Of a stretch of DNA of 56,418 nt, positions 10,142 through 18,921 are shown in pieces. Made by a program: the position numbers and the translations under genes. Each line of letters starts with the position of its first letter. The first letter of the stretch is position 1. Source of the DNA: an uncultured Rhodospirillaceae bacterium (lineage in GTDB: Bacteria > Pseudomonadota > Alphaproteobacteria > Rhodospirillales > Magnetospirillaceae); NCBI GenBank assembly GCA_937887565.1, contig CALABS010000049.1:1-56418 (forward strand). Reading direction: 5' to 3'. Below the pieces are notes generated by a model. The model searched no databases and was not told the origin of the DNA. It saw only the letters and a program-made list of their open reading frames with translations.

Positions 10142-10801
10142 TTACCCCCAGGACCGCTTCGCTGGCGAGAACCGCATCGCACCTTTAAGGGCGATGAACA
10201 TTTCATCGGCCAACGACAGCGCCGCGTCGATCGTCAGATGATCGATCTGTCCGACGAATGCCGATCCCTCAAACATCGCCTTATTGGGAGCGGCCAAGCG
10301 CTGGAAGGTCTTGTACATCCCGTCCAGCAGCGCATTACTGGCTTCTGTTGCAACGACATCGTCGTGACGAGTGTCGGTCGAGATGCAATCCCAATCGATC
10401 CGCGCGTATTTTCGGCGGGGTGTGACGTAGACATATGGAATGTCTCGCCGCTGGCATTCGCGAAACCACAAATCCATGGCGGGGATATCGCCGTCGCGGA
10501 ATATGCGCCACAACCCCTTGGGAAGCTTCGGCGATCGGACGATGGCCGGCAGGACGCCGCCATCGACCATATACCCAAGCCCTGCGAGTCGGGCGAGGAA
10601 CCGGCTGTCATCGACCCGTGCGACCTCTGGCCAGCGCGGATCGCATTCCCGTATCGCGGCAACCAGGGCCATGTGGGTATGGTACCCGCATCCTGCGGCA
10701 AGCGCCTCCGACAGGTGGGAAGACCTCACCCCTTCACAGCGCTGCCGTAGGGACTGCTTCACGAACTCAAGATTCAGCTGGGTAAGAGCAAGAGCCGCCA
10801 T
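10142..10801 (-). CDS. Hypothetical protein with a glyoxalase-related-type N-terminus
   Basis: A 219-residue protein. The N-terminal stretch from VKQSLRQRC through SSHLSEALAAGCGYHTHMAL resembles the short motif of glyoxalase-related proteins often found on plasmids, though the resemblance is only at motif level. The rest (residues 70-219) is not recognised. It starts at ATG 10801 with a weak GGA upstream and is followed by the 199-residue gene on the same strand. Both sit at the right end of the recD2-bracketed module. Confidence 0.5.
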   Translation of the reverse strand: MAALALTQLNLEFVKQSLRQRCEGVRSSHLSEALAAGCGYHTHMALVAAIRECDPRWPEVARVDDSRFLARLAGLGYMVDGGVLPAIVRSPKLPKGLWRIFRDGDIPAMDLWFRECQRRDIPYVYVTPRRKYARIDWDCISTDTRHDDVVATEASNALLDGMYKTFQRLAAPNKAMFEGSAFVGQIDHLTIDAALSLADEMFIALKGAMRFSPAKRSWG

Positions 10802-11290
10802 CCGATCATTCCTTCATTCGGTCGATGTCCGCCGATTACGCATCGACCTTGGGGAAGGTCATGACGAGGGGGAAGCACATGCAGTTCTCTTTAACCCGGC
10901 GGCAGGTCAGGCGAGACGGCCACGATCACGATAGCTGCCAGCAACTATGTATGCAATGGCCATTTGCTCAACTTTCCTAAGGCGCGTTTGTGGCGCGTAG
11001 CTGCATTGTCCGGATGTCGTTCCAATGGCGTCTGGAAACATTCGCTCAATTGTGTGCTGATCACTCGACAGTGAACCACGCCGGGTTTGCCAAAGGCCCG
11101 ACTTTTATGGACTGATCTGGAAAGGAAGGCGAGGCGCATGCAGTCTTCCCGTGGCAGACCATGCTGCGAGCCTGGGGATCTCGGTTTCGATCAACCGCAA
11201 GAATCGTTGGTTGCGCGCCCCGCAACCAGATCCAAATCCCTAAAAAACATTTTTATGGACTGTCCATATCCGGAATCGCTTACCGGGGTA
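10802..11290. other. Gene-free stretch before recD2 copy 2
   Basis: No convincing gene on either strand. The stretch is less GC-rich than its surroundings. It carries the 12-mer TTTTATGGACTG twice, near 11103 and 11250, the second just before the junction with recD2 copy 2 at 11291. It may be residue of an earlier insertion. Confidence 0.4.
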
Positions 11291-11823
11291 GGGCGCGCAG
11301 CAGCGCCGCTATCAGCGGCACGTCGACCATTGAGGTCTCGTCCACCACCAGCAGGTCGCACTCCAGCGGGGCCTCGGCGCCGCGCCGGAAACCGCCGTTG
11401 GCCGGGTCGGTCTCGAGCAGCCGGTGGACGGTCCTGGTCTCCAGGCCGGTGGTCTCCGATAGCCGCTTGGCCGCCGGTCCGGTCGGGGCGCACAGCGCCA
11501 CGCGCACGCCCTTGGCGGTGAGGATCGTCATGATCGAGCGGATAAGCGTGGTCTTACCGACGCCGGGGCCGCCGGTCCCCACCAGAACCTTGGAGGCCAG
11601 CGCCCTGGTCACCGCCTCCTTCTGGCTGGCCGCCAGGACGATGCCGAGCTTCCCCTCCGCCCAGGGGATGGCCTTGCCGGCGTCTATCGCCCCCCAAGGA
11701 GGGTTCGCCGTCGGCCAGGGCTGTCAGCCGGTCGGCGATCTCGCGCTCGGCGTGCCACAGGTGCATCAGGAAGATGCAGCGCCGCTCCTTCACCGTGTCG
11801 GCGACCACGCTGCCCTCCGCGAT
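11291..11823 (-). repeat. Direct repeat copy B (recD2 segment)
   Basis: The partner of 1159-1690, in the same orientation and one base longer because of the insertion near 11697. Outer flanks differ at both ends, which fixes the repeat limits within a few bases. Confidence 0.88.
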
Positions 11824-12207
11824 CTCCAGCCGCACGGCCTCGGCCAGCGTCGGCTGCGGGATGTCCAGCAGATCTCCGGCCAGCGTCAGCAGCTCGTCCC
11901 CGGACAGGCCGCAGTGGCCGTTGGAGACCGCCTCCAGCAGGGCATAGGAGACGCCGGCCCGCGCCCGGATCATCGAGTCCTTGGGGATGCCCAGGCGCTC
12001 GGCGATGGTGTCGGCGGTGCGGAAGCCGATGCCGCGGATGTCGCGGGCCAGCCGGTAGGGGTTCTCGGTCACCAGCGGGATGGCGTCGGCGCCGTAGGTC
12101 TTGAAGATGCGCACGGCGCGCGACGTGCCGACACCGTGGCTCTGCAGGAAGACCATGATCTCCCACACGATCTTCTGCTCGGCCCAGGCGCGGGTGAACC
12201 GCGCCCC
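11291..12207 (-). pseudogene. recD2: RecD2-type helicase, N-terminal to middle fragment (copy 2)
   Basis: This second recD2 fragment is complementary to copy 1. It starts within the N-terminal helix-hairpin region (RAWAEQKIVWEI, then GIGFRTADTIAERLG) and runs through Walker A GGPGVGKTT to DETSMVDVPLIAALLRALPR. Homology stops there at 11291. A one-base insertion near 11697, relative to copy 1, breaks the frame. The true N-terminus is missing; at about 12207 the sequence gives way to the istB remnant region. Joining copy 2 to copy 1 through their shared 532 bp would rebuild most of one recD2 gene. Confidence 0.85.
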
Positions 12208-12274
12208 TGGGACGCAGGAGATGGGCGTCATCACTGAACGCCAGGATGCCCTTGACCGGTTCCTTGACGACCTT

Positions 12275-12412
12275 GCGGCGTTCGCTGCGCTCTGCCAGTT
12301 CATGCTCACACAACGCGGTCAGGAAGCGCGCCGCTTCCCATCTCCCATGGTCGACCCGGTCGGCGAAGCCCGGCCAGAGCCGGCTGATCGTCGGTAGGCG
12401 CAGGGAGGACAT
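12275..12412 (-). mobile_element. istB: IS21-family istB remnant (5' end)
   Basis: Reading from ATG 12412 gives LRLPTISRLWPGFADR followed by WEAARFLTALCEHELAERS. This is the typical N-terminus of IstB, the ATPase helper of IS21-family transposition. The similarity is lost after ~46 codons, before the P-loop, and no istA or terminal repeats are visible. It is a scar of an insertion at the recD2 copy 2 boundary. Confidence 0.6.
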
Positions 12413-12463
12413 CGTAGATGTGCACCTTCGCCCCTGTCGCGCCAGCAGCGAGAACTGCACGAG

Positions 12464-12495
12464 GTTTCAATCCACGCTTCCACACGGGAGGAGAC
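12464..12495 (-). CRISPR. Solitary type I-C-like CRISPR repeat
   Basis: A 32-base unit that on the minus strand begins GTC and ends GCGTGGATTGAAAC, the layout and length of type I-C CRISPR repeats. Its translation yields the peptide SSRVEAWIET that often betrays such repeats. Only one copy is present: no second repeat and no cas genes are visible. It is probably a leftover of a lost array or a repeat captured by a mobile element. Confidence 0.5.
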
Positions 12496-12583
12496 GTGTT
12501 TCGCGGTCGAGAGAGACCCATTTCGCGAGGATATCGAGCGCGGCTCCCCATAAAATCCGGCCTGATCCACTTGATCATTCGCA

Positions 12584-14755
12584 TCAGATTAGAGCGTCGC
12601 CACCTACGTCGGTCCGACTTGCCCTGATCTTCTCGTCCAGTTTTTCCGGACGCAGCACATAAGTTAGGATTTCGAGGGAGCGCGGGCCGAATAGGTATTT
12701 TTGGGTGACGGGTTCTAGGGAGGACATTTGATCCACGATTACCGTCTGACCATTCAGATATGACACCAAGTCAGCTGTCTGGAACGTCGGTCCCTTCCAG
12801 AAGCTGATCTGCTCGTCTCCGATGCCGATGTAGCCGCGGAGAACAACATTGATGAACTCATGGGCGTGCCGCACTGGATGGCCGCTCATCTTGGCACCGT
12901 GGAAAACGCGGTTGGCGATGACGATGCCGGTATGGATCGCGGTGGTGGGTTGCACGTTCCAGCCAAGCTTTTTGAACAGGGCTTTCTGGTTGGCGATCGC
13001 CTGGAATGTCGTATTGCGGAGCGTCAGTTGGTGGCCCGCCTTCTCAATATGCTCGAAACTGTTCCGCATTTCGTGAGCGTTACAGGGGAGGTAGGCGTTC
13101 TTGCATTCGAACAGGAACAAGGTGTCATCCCGCCAAGCGACGATATCGGTCTCCACCTCTTTGCCGCTGATTCTGATTTTGGCCTCAACTTCGACCTTGA
13201 ACCCCGCCTCCGCGAGAGCGTCGGCCACCGCTTTCTGCATCGGGTCGATGGTTCCCGCGACCAGATCGGTCCGCAGCTTGTTGGCGGTGACGATGTTACG
13301 GACTAGATTCGAAGCGGCCACGAGGTGCGGTGCAATGACGACATGATCGTCTATAACGATGATGGGTGTGTATTGCAGATCCACGAAGGTGCGGTTTTCG
13401 CCCAAGGTCAGATAGTCGACCAACTCCTTGGTCTTCTCATGATCGTGGAAGATCAAGTTGAGCTGGTTGACGATTTCATCGCGCGGCATGATGAGCACCG
13501 TCGAACGATAGGTCAGCAATAATCTATCGGAATCGGTAAAACCCTCAAGTCTCTTCTGATAGATGCAGCTAAGAAAGCGAAAATACCGCTGCATTTTGAA
13601 AATATCCTCGGAGGAGATCCGGTCGGATATTTTATAGGTTGGCGTCGTTTCCTTATTGTCAAAATTGTCGACGTCCAGCACTAGGAGGTTTTCGATCTCA
13701 TCTCGGAAGCGCTGGTGGGTGGAGAACAGGCCGAAGATTTGGGGAGCGGTCGGAAGGCGGAGTGTCAATCTCTTGATCGGCTTGTCGACAATTGTGACAA
13801 CCTGTTCGAGTGTCCCCGTGCGACACCCTTGATTGACAAATTCTTTGATGGAAACCGGTGCATCAAGCTCCTCCAGCATTTTCAAGCGCTTGAGGAGCTG
13901 GAACTGGGACTGGATGTAGCCGAGGCGTACCGATTTCTCGATGTCCGGGTCAATGGATGACACAGTGACAGAAGTTCCGCTCAAGACGGCTTGGTACGGA
14001 AGATTGTCGATGGTGGCCTCGGCCTCCCGAAATTTGTTGATCTTGGCTGCCACGACCAGCAGCTGATAATAGGGGAGATCGGTCGTCTTGATTAATTTTT
14101 CGTCGACAATATTGCAGGTCTCCGCTGTAAGCTTGAACATCTCCCGATACATTGACAACACCAGGGATGCCGCCTCGCTAAAATCCTCGGCCGAGTAGTG
14201 CTGCGGCTCCTCCGAGCCTATTTCGGGGTGATGAACCCAGCCGAAATAGAAGACGTTGTTCACCAGAACGAGGATCGTCTTGATCACCTCGTCCTTGCGG
14301 AGCCGCAGGAAATCAGCAAGGTCATCATGCAACTTGCGAACATTTGGCGCCAGCCGGGTCAGTGCCTGAACCGACTCGAGATAGGCGAAGCGATCCGGAT
14401 GAAGGGTCAGCAGGGGCCGAATCTGAAGGATCGCCGTGGCGATGTGGCCGACGAGGGAGCCTTGGTACGCATAGCGCGAAGCGCGGAACAGCCCGATGCG
14501 GCGAATCTCCGCGATGGTGAACTCTGCGTCGGCGATAACGAGAGCCAGCGCGGTGGCCATGGCCTCGCGCCGCTGGTTCTTCACGAGATAGTTGCCGAGA
14601 TCCTTGAGGTGCCGCTTCAGCTCTCTGTCGAATTCCTTCTGAGAGCCTTGAGGGCGTACCGGCCGCTTGTCCGCCGTCAACGCCTGCGCAGCGGCCACAA
14701 TCGCCGCCTTGGTCTTCTTTGCGAGTAACCACCCGATAAGTTTGTCAATGGTCAT
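12584..14755 (-). CDS. Large orphan protein with a PD-(D/E)xK nuclease domain
   Basis: A 723-residue protein. Near the C-terminus, FKVEVEAKIRISGKEVETDI followed by LFLFECKNA gives a textbook PD-(D/E)xK nuclease core, with D537, E550 and K552 as likely metal-binding and catalytic residues. The first ~500 residues appear helical and are not recognised; they could be a sensor or scaffold. The ATG start has GGGAG seven bases upstream. It is monocistronic, visibly richer in A/T than the backbone, and divergent from the GIY-YIG gene. An operator-like repeat lies in the upstream region. The nuclease fold is well supported; a defence role is inference from context. Confidence 0.7.
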   Translation of the reverse strand: MTIDKLIGWLLAKKTKAAIVAAAQALTADKRPVRPQGSQKEFDRELKRHLKDLGNYLVKNQRREAMATALALVIADAEFTIAEIRRIGLFRASRYAYQGSLVGHIATAILQIRPLLTLHPDRFAYLESVQALTRLAPNVRKLHDDLADFLRLRKDEVIKTILVLVNNVFYFGWVHHPEIGSEEPQHYSAEDFSEAASLVLSMYREMFKLTAETCNIVDEKLIKTTDLPYYQLLVVAAKINKFREAEATIDNLPYQAVLSGTSVTVSSIDPDIEKSVRLGYIQSQFQLLKRLKMLEELDAPVSIKEFVNQGCRTGTLEQVVTIVDKPIKRLTLRLPTAPQIFGLFSTHQRFRDEIENLLVLDVDNFDNKETTPTYKISDRISSEDIFKMQRYFRFLSCIYQKRLEGFTDSDRLLLTYRSTVLIMPRDEIVNQLNLIFHDHEKTKELVDYLTLGENRTFVDLQYTPIIVIDDHVVIAPHLVAASNLVRNIVTANKLRTDLVAGTIDPMQKAVADALAEAGFKVEVEAKIRISGKEVETDIVAWRDDTLFLFECKNAYLPCNAHEMRNSFEHIEKAGHQLTLRNTTFQAIANQKALFKKLGWNVQPTTAIHTGIVIANRVFHGAKMSGHPVRHAHEFINVVLRGYIGIGDEQISFWKGPTFQTADLVSYLNGQTVIVDQMSSLEPVTQKYLFGPRSLEILTYVLRPEKLDEKIRASRTDVGGDALI

Positions 14756-14790
14756 TGCGCTCCCTTATGAACCACCCACGAAGCTAACGC

Positions 14791-14820
14791 GCGAGAAACA
14801 TTCTCGCTACTATAACGAGA
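14791..14820 (-). promoter_or_regulatory. Inverted-repeat operator over a putative promoter
   Basis: Perfect inverted repeat at 14791-14797 and 14801-14807, followed by another half-site at 14816-14820. Read on the minus strand, a TATAGT -10-like hexamer lies between the half-sites, 36-65 bases upstream of the nuclease start. It could be autoregulatory or bind a host regulator. Confidence 0.4.
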
Positions 14821-15043
14821 TTATCATCGAAATCTGGACGCAGGAGAGAGATTTGATTCTGCGCTGCATGTATGCTCTCGGCTGACGGAATCTTCATTAC
14901 CAATGCCGTATAAGGGTGCTTCACGGTCGGTCTGCATGTTTAAGGAGCGGTTCGGTCGGCTGCGGGCGCGGAAGGTCATCCCGTACCTGTTGCTGACGGT
15001 AAGGTACTGACAATCAATGACGCTTTCGGCGAAGGGTTACAAA

Positions 15044-16003
15044 ATGCATGAAGTCGGGTTTGTGTACGTGCTGACGAACCCCTACTACGTGTCCGGCTTG
15101 GTGAAGATTGGCCAGACCGGGTTACTGGCCGAGGACCGCGCCAAGAAGCTGTTCACGACAGGCGTTCCTGCACCCTTTACGGTGGAATATCGGACGGCGA
15201 CATCCCGACCAGTCGACGTCGAAGAAAGAGCGCATACGATCCTTGCAACCCAACGAGTGAACTCCAGCCGAGAGTTTTTCTTCGTCACTGTCGATGAAGC
15301 GGTCGAGACAATCCGCTTGTCTGCAGTTGAGGCGGGTGGGATCGCGAGCTGGAAATCGCCGTCCCCACACTACCTGCGAGCCGGAGGCCGCCTTGCGCTC
15401 AGCCTAGAAGCAGGCCAAACGTTCTTTCACCTGACTTACCCCGATCCGATGAGTCTGCTGGCCGGAAAAATGGACGTTGCTAACGTCTATCAGGCCCATT
15501 CCAACGGTGACCTGCTTGAGATTCTGGTGACCGACTCCCCTGAGAGCGTTTCAAGCTATTCGGAAGGTCATTACTGGGGTGTGTCTGATCCAGTGCCCTT
15601 TCTTGATCGAGATGGCAAGGCAGTGAATGGTATTGTCAACGGTAAGGAAATATTGACGCCCGGAGAAAGACTTGTATGGCTGCCTGAGCCTGACCAAGCT
15701 GCAAGCCAATTCGCTGTGATATTTGAAGCGGTTGATTATTGCCAGCTCGTGAGCAGGACCTGGAGTCCGCAGTTTATCGACAATATTTTCTCGCTTAACT
15801 TTGATATCCTCACGGTTGATCAGGCGCCCCCTGAGTCGGTAGTCGCGGTGCAAGCGGCGCTCAAACTGCCGGTTCCACGGCATTGGGCACCACATTCAAA
15901 TCGAAGTGATGAATGGGTGAAATTAGGGTCTACGCGTAGGCCGCCGAACTACTGGTTACCGCAGTTGAAGATCCGAAAAAGGAGCGGGCAAGCTCGCGGA
16001 TGA
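15044..16003 (+). CDS. GIY-YIG nuclease-family protein (T5orf172-like)
   Basis: About 319 residues. The N-terminus GFVYVL, then VKIGQTG, DRAKKLFTTGVPAPF and EERAHTILATQRVNSSREFF match the T5orf172/MUG113 branch of the GIY-YIG superfamily, domain about 1-100. The C-terminal ~220 residues are not recognised. ATG 15044 is preferred because GAAGGG lies upstream; ATG 15017 in the same frame is the alternative. The gene is divergent from the PD-(D/E)xK nuclease gene. Members of this branch occur in phages and mobile elements; the biological target is unknown. Confidence 0.7.
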   Translation: MHEVGFVYVLTNPYYVSGLVKIGQTGLLAEDRAKKLFTTGVPAPFTVEYRTATSRPVDVEERAHTILATQRVNSSREFFFVTVDEAVETIRLSAVEAGGIASWKSPSPHYLRAGGRLALSLEAGQTFFHLTYPDPMSLLAGKMDVANVYQAHSNGDLLEILVTDSPESVSSYSEGHYWGVSDPVPFLDRDGKAVNGIVNGKEILTPGERLVWLPEPDQAASQFAVIFEAVDYCQLVSRTWSPQFIDNIFSLNFDILTVDQAPPESVVAVQAALKLPVPRHWAPHSNRSDEWVKLGSTRRPPNYWLPQLKIRKRSGQARG

Positions 16004-16023
16004 CATCACGCCCTATCGTCGGC

Positions 16024-16343
16024 GCGCATCTGGGGAGGGACGGCGGACGAGTACATGGCCTTGCACCAGTGGATGGCTCAAAAGCCATAACCGCTGATTT
16101 CCGGCACCGGGCCTTGCGCCATCACGCGGAGGGCATTTTCCTGCTGGAGACGCTGACGGCGTCACGCTGACGCTGTCTACCGGCCGCGTCGTGCCAGTGC
16201 GGCTGATCGGGGAGCAACACGTCCGCGAGGATCTCGGCTTCATCCCCGGCTTCGCCGACTGGGTGCGCTGCATCCGGCCGGAGCCCTGGATGGGCCGGGC
16301 CCAGCCCCTGCACCCCAGCGTCGATCCCGGCGACGGTGGCTGA
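16024..16343 (+). pseudogene. DUF6915-family gene with two frameshifts
   Basis: Three frames together spell a small DUF6915-type protein: WGGTADEYMALHQWM, then TADFRHRALRHHAEGIFLLE, then GVTLTLSTGRVVPVRLIGEQ and GFIPGFADWVRCIRPEPWM to a TGA at 16341-16343. The frame shifts near 16090 and again near 16155. There is no intact reading of the whole, so it is a pseudogene. It sits just upstream of the backbone operon. Confidence 0.65.
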
Positions 16344-16369
16344 CGGCCCGTCCCCTTTCCATCTCGAAC

Positions 16370-16399
16370 GGCCCGGCGTCAGCGCCGGGCCATTTTTTT
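16370..16399 (+). terminator. Rho-independent terminator
   Basis: A perfect 9-bp GC stem (16370-16378 with 16383-16391), a 4-base loop and seven Ts. It closes the variable left region and insulates the ArdC-led operon. Confidence 0.85.
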
Positions 16400-16518
16400 G
16401 GCCGTCCTGTCGGCAAGCAGGGGCAGGCGCACCAAGAGGGAGAGGGCCGAGGCGGTGTTCGCGACGGGCTTGAGGGCTGGAGGACAGGCTTCCGGTCGGC
16501 CCGTCGTGGAGACCCGCC

Positions 16519-17466
16519 ATGCCCGACACCACGGCAACCGCCCGCGCCGGTTCCGACCGGACCAGCCTCTACGCCGAGATCACCGCCCGCATCATCGCCG
16601 AGCTGGAAGCCGGCCGGCTGCCCTGGGTGCAGCCCTGGGGAACCCCGGCCGCCGCCGCCCCACTCGGCCTGCCGCGCAACGTCGCCACCGGCCGCGCCTA
16701 CTCCGGCGTGAACGTGCTCATCCTGTGGGGCGCCGTCGTCGCCCGCGGCTTCTCCGGCCAGGGCTGGCTCACCTTCCGTCAGGCTTTGGCTCTGGGCGGC
16801 CACGTCCGCAAGGGCGAGCGCGGCACCACCGTCGTCTACGCCGACCGCTTCATCCCCGACGACGAGCGCCGGCGCGCGCGGGACACCGGAGACGAGCCCC
16901 AGGCGGTCCCCTTCCTGAAACGCTTCACCGTCTTCAATTGCGACCAATGCGAGAACCTGCCCGAGGGCATCGCCGTGGCGCCGCCGCCGATCCCGGAGGG
17001 GCTGATCCTGCCGCGGGCCGAGGCGCTGATCCACGCCAGCGGCATCGAGTTCCGCATCGGCGGCACCCGGGCCTTCTACAGCCCCCAGCACGACTACGTG
17101 CAGGTGCCGCCTCCGCAGGCCTTCTTCGAGCCCGTGAACTGGCACAGAACGGCTCTCCATGAGGGATCTCACGCGACTGGAAACACTTCAAGGTTGAACC
17201 GCGACCTGTCCGGGTCCTTCGGCTCCCGCAAGTACGCCTTCGAGGAGCTGATTGCCGAAATTTCAGCGGCCTATCTCTGCGCGGCGCTCGGCATCGTCCC
17301 CACCGTCCGCCACGCCGATTACGTTGGTGCGTGGTTGGACGTGCTGCGTGGGGACGATCACGCCATCGTCCGCGCCGCCAGTCAGGCCAGCAAGGCGGCC
17401 GACTACCTCCTCGGCTTCCTGCCCGAAACCGCCCCCGCGGCCGGTGACGAGCGGGAGTCCGTGTGA
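16519..17466 (+). CDS. ArdC-like antirestriction / polyvalent metallopeptidase protein
   Basis: A 315-residue ArdC-family protein. Residues ~18-130 form the N-terminal ssDNA-binding domain (AEITARIIAELEAGRLPWVQPW is diagnostic). The C-terminal zincin-like domain carries HEGSH at 214-218, the zinc metallopeptidase signature. Such proteins enter recipients with conjugative DNA and protect it from restriction. It has a GGAGA ribosome site 8 bases upstream, follows the terminator at 16399, and its stop overlaps the next gene's ATG, so they are translationally coupled. Confidence 0.88.
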   Translation: MPDTTATARAGSDRTSLYAEITARIIAELEAGRLPWVQPWGTPAAAAPLGLPRNVATGRAYSGVNVLILWGAVVARGFSGQGWLTFRQALALGGHVRKGERGTTVVYADRFIPDDERRRARDTGDEPQAVPFLKRFTVFNCDQCENLPEGIAVAPPPIPEGLILPRAEALIHASGIEFRIGGTRAFYSPQHDYVQVPPPQAFFEPVNWHRTALHEGSHATGNTSRLNRDLSGSFGSRKYAFEELIAEISAAYLCAALGIVPTVRHADYVGAWLDVLRGDDHAIVRAASQASKAADYLLGFLPETAPAAGDERESV

Positions 17467-18410
17467 TGGGCGCGCTCTCCTTACGGTGCCCGCCGCCCGA
17501 GCCGGCGGCGGCATCGATCCGGCTGCGCGTCCTCAGCCTCGGCGCCGGCGTCCAGTCCACCACCCTGGCCCTGATGGCGGCGCACAGCATCATCGGCCCG
17601 ATGTCCGACTGCGCCGTCTTCGCCGACACCGGCTGGGAGCTGCAGGCGGTCTACCGCCACCTCGCCTGGCTGATGGCGCCGGGCGTGCTGCCCTTTCCGG
17701 TCCACGTCGTCTCGGCCGGCAACCTCCGGGCCGACCTCCTGGCCGGAGCGCGGGGGCAACGCCGGGCGTCCATCCCCGCCTACACCCGCACCGTCACCCC
17801 GCCCGGGACCGTGGTCCCGCTCATCGGCGAGGACGGCCAGGGCGGGACGGTCGTCGTCGGCACGCGCGTCCTGCCGGCCGGCCGCGTCACCATCGGCATG
17901 ATCCGCAGGCAGTGCACCAGCACCTATAAGGTGGTGCCGATCCGGCGGAAGGTGCGCGACCTGGCCGGGATCGCCGGCCGGCGCTCGCCCAAGACCCCGG
18001 TGGTGGAGGCGTGGCTGGGGATTTCGCTCGAGGAGGCGGCGCGCATGAAGCCGTCGGCCGAGGGCTGGCAGGTCAACCGCTGGCCGCTGGTCGAGCGGCG
18101 GATGACGCGGCGCGACTGCCTGCTCTGGCTGGCCCGGCACGGCTATCCGGAGCCGCCCCGCAGCGCCTGCGTCGGCTGCCCCTTCCACTCCAACGCCCAG
18201 TGGCGGCGGCTGCGCGACGGCGATCCCGACGCCTGGGCCGACGCGGTCGCGGTGGACCGGGCCATCCGCACCGGTTTTCGCGGCATCCGCGGCGAGGTGT
18301 ATCTCCACCGCTCCGCTGTGCCGCTCGACAAGGCGGACCTGATGACCGACGCCGACCGCGGCCAACTCGATCTCTGGCCCAACGAATGCGAGGGCCTGTG
18401 CGGTGTGTAG
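17466..18410 (+). CDS. PP-loop ATP pyrophosphatase / PAPS-reductase-like protein
   Basis: A 314-residue protein of the adenine nucleotide alpha-hydrolase fold. LSLGAGVQSTTLAL (23-36) is the modified PP-loop that binds ATP, and ADTGWE follows at the expected spacing. A CVGC pair (C235, C238) and NAQWRRLRDGDP near the C-terminus resemble PAPS-reductase-type and DndC-like proteins that carry metal or sulfur chemistry. The substrate is unknown; nucleic-acid modification is a reasonable guess on a mobile element. The ATG at 17466 overlaps the ArdC TGA; a GTG at 17463 is also possible. Confidence 0.75.
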   Translation: MGALSLRCPPPEPAAASIRLRVLSLGAGVQSTTLALMAAHSIIGPMSDCAVFADTGWELQAVYRHLAWLMAPGVLPFPVHVVSAGNLRADLLAGARGQRRASIPAYTRTVTPPGTVVPLIGEDGQGGTVVVGTRVLPAGRVTIGMIRRQCTSTYKVVPIRRKVRDLAGIAGRRSPKTPVVEAWLGISLEEAARMKPSAEGWQVNRWPLVERRMTRRDCLLWLARHGYPEPPRSACVGCPFHSNAQWRRLRDGDPDAWADAVAVDRAIRTGFRGIRGEVYLHRSAVPLDKADLMTDADRGQLDLWPNECEGLCGV

Positions 18411-18492
18411 CTCCTGGTTCCGGAGGGAACGAGGACCGCCCGAAGCCGGCCCTGCCTCCCTTCCCGACGCAGCCCTTGCCGGAGGATGTGTG

Positions 18493-18720
18493 ATGACCCC
18501 TGTGAAACAGCTTGCCGTGCCCCGTTTCGTGGTCGAGGTCGTGTTCTCGAACGCCGGTGCGGTGTACGGGATTGAGACCTACCCGGTCGACGCGGCCGGC
18601 CGCGCCGATGCGCGCGGGATCGCCCTGCGGCGATCAGAAGACAGCCCCTACGACGACGCCCGCATCCCCGATCGTCGGCGCACGGCGCGGGTGAGGCGGT
18701 CCGTCATGACGGCGCGGTGA
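18493..18720 (+). CDS. Small hypothetical protein
   Basis: 75 residues, starting VKQLAVPRFVVEVVFSNAGA after MTP. GGAGG lies 8 bases before the ATG. The fold looks alpha/beta with an Arg-rich tail. It follows the PP-loop gene by 82 bases and is probably cotranscribed. No family recognised. Confidence 0.55.
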   Translation: MTPVKQLAVPRFVVEVVFSNAGAVYGIETYPVDAAGRADARGIALRRSEDSPYDDARIPDRRRTARVRRSVMTAR

Positions 18721-18732
18721 CGGACCGGGCGT

Positions 18733-18921
18733 TCAGGCGGGCGGCCGCTCGGACGCCTCCGGGGAGCGGTGCCACGAGGCGATGGTCCGCACCACCCGCA
18801 GCGCCTCGGCGTTGTCGTCGATGCACACGTGGCGCCGCAGTTCCGCCACCGCCGGCCATTCGCCCCGCTCGTCGAAAGCCCGGCGCACCGCCGCGGCCAT
18901 CACCTCGTCCACCACAAACAC
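18733..18921 (-). CDS. Small hypothetical protein on the opposite strand
   Basis: 62 residues from a GTG at 18921 with GGAGAGGG upstream. The sequence MAAAVRRAFDERGEWPAVAE and CIDDNAEALRVVRTIASW looks like a folded helical protein rather than a chance frame. It is convergent with the gene ending at 18720, 12 bases away, and divergent from the parB-like gene, so its leader overlaps the parB upstream region. Function unknown. Confidence 0.45.
   Translation of the reverse strand: MFVVDEVMAAAVRRAFDERGEWPAVAELRRHVCIDDNAEALRVVRTIASWHRSPEASERPPA

Noticed and set aside
12464..12495. A CRISPR array
   Set aside because: Only one repeat unit is present; no spacers can be defined.
14938..15010. A 24-codon open frame after ATG in the gap before the GIY-YIG gene
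   Set aside because: Too short, no ribosome site that decides it and no recognisable family; could be an IS scar but unsupported.
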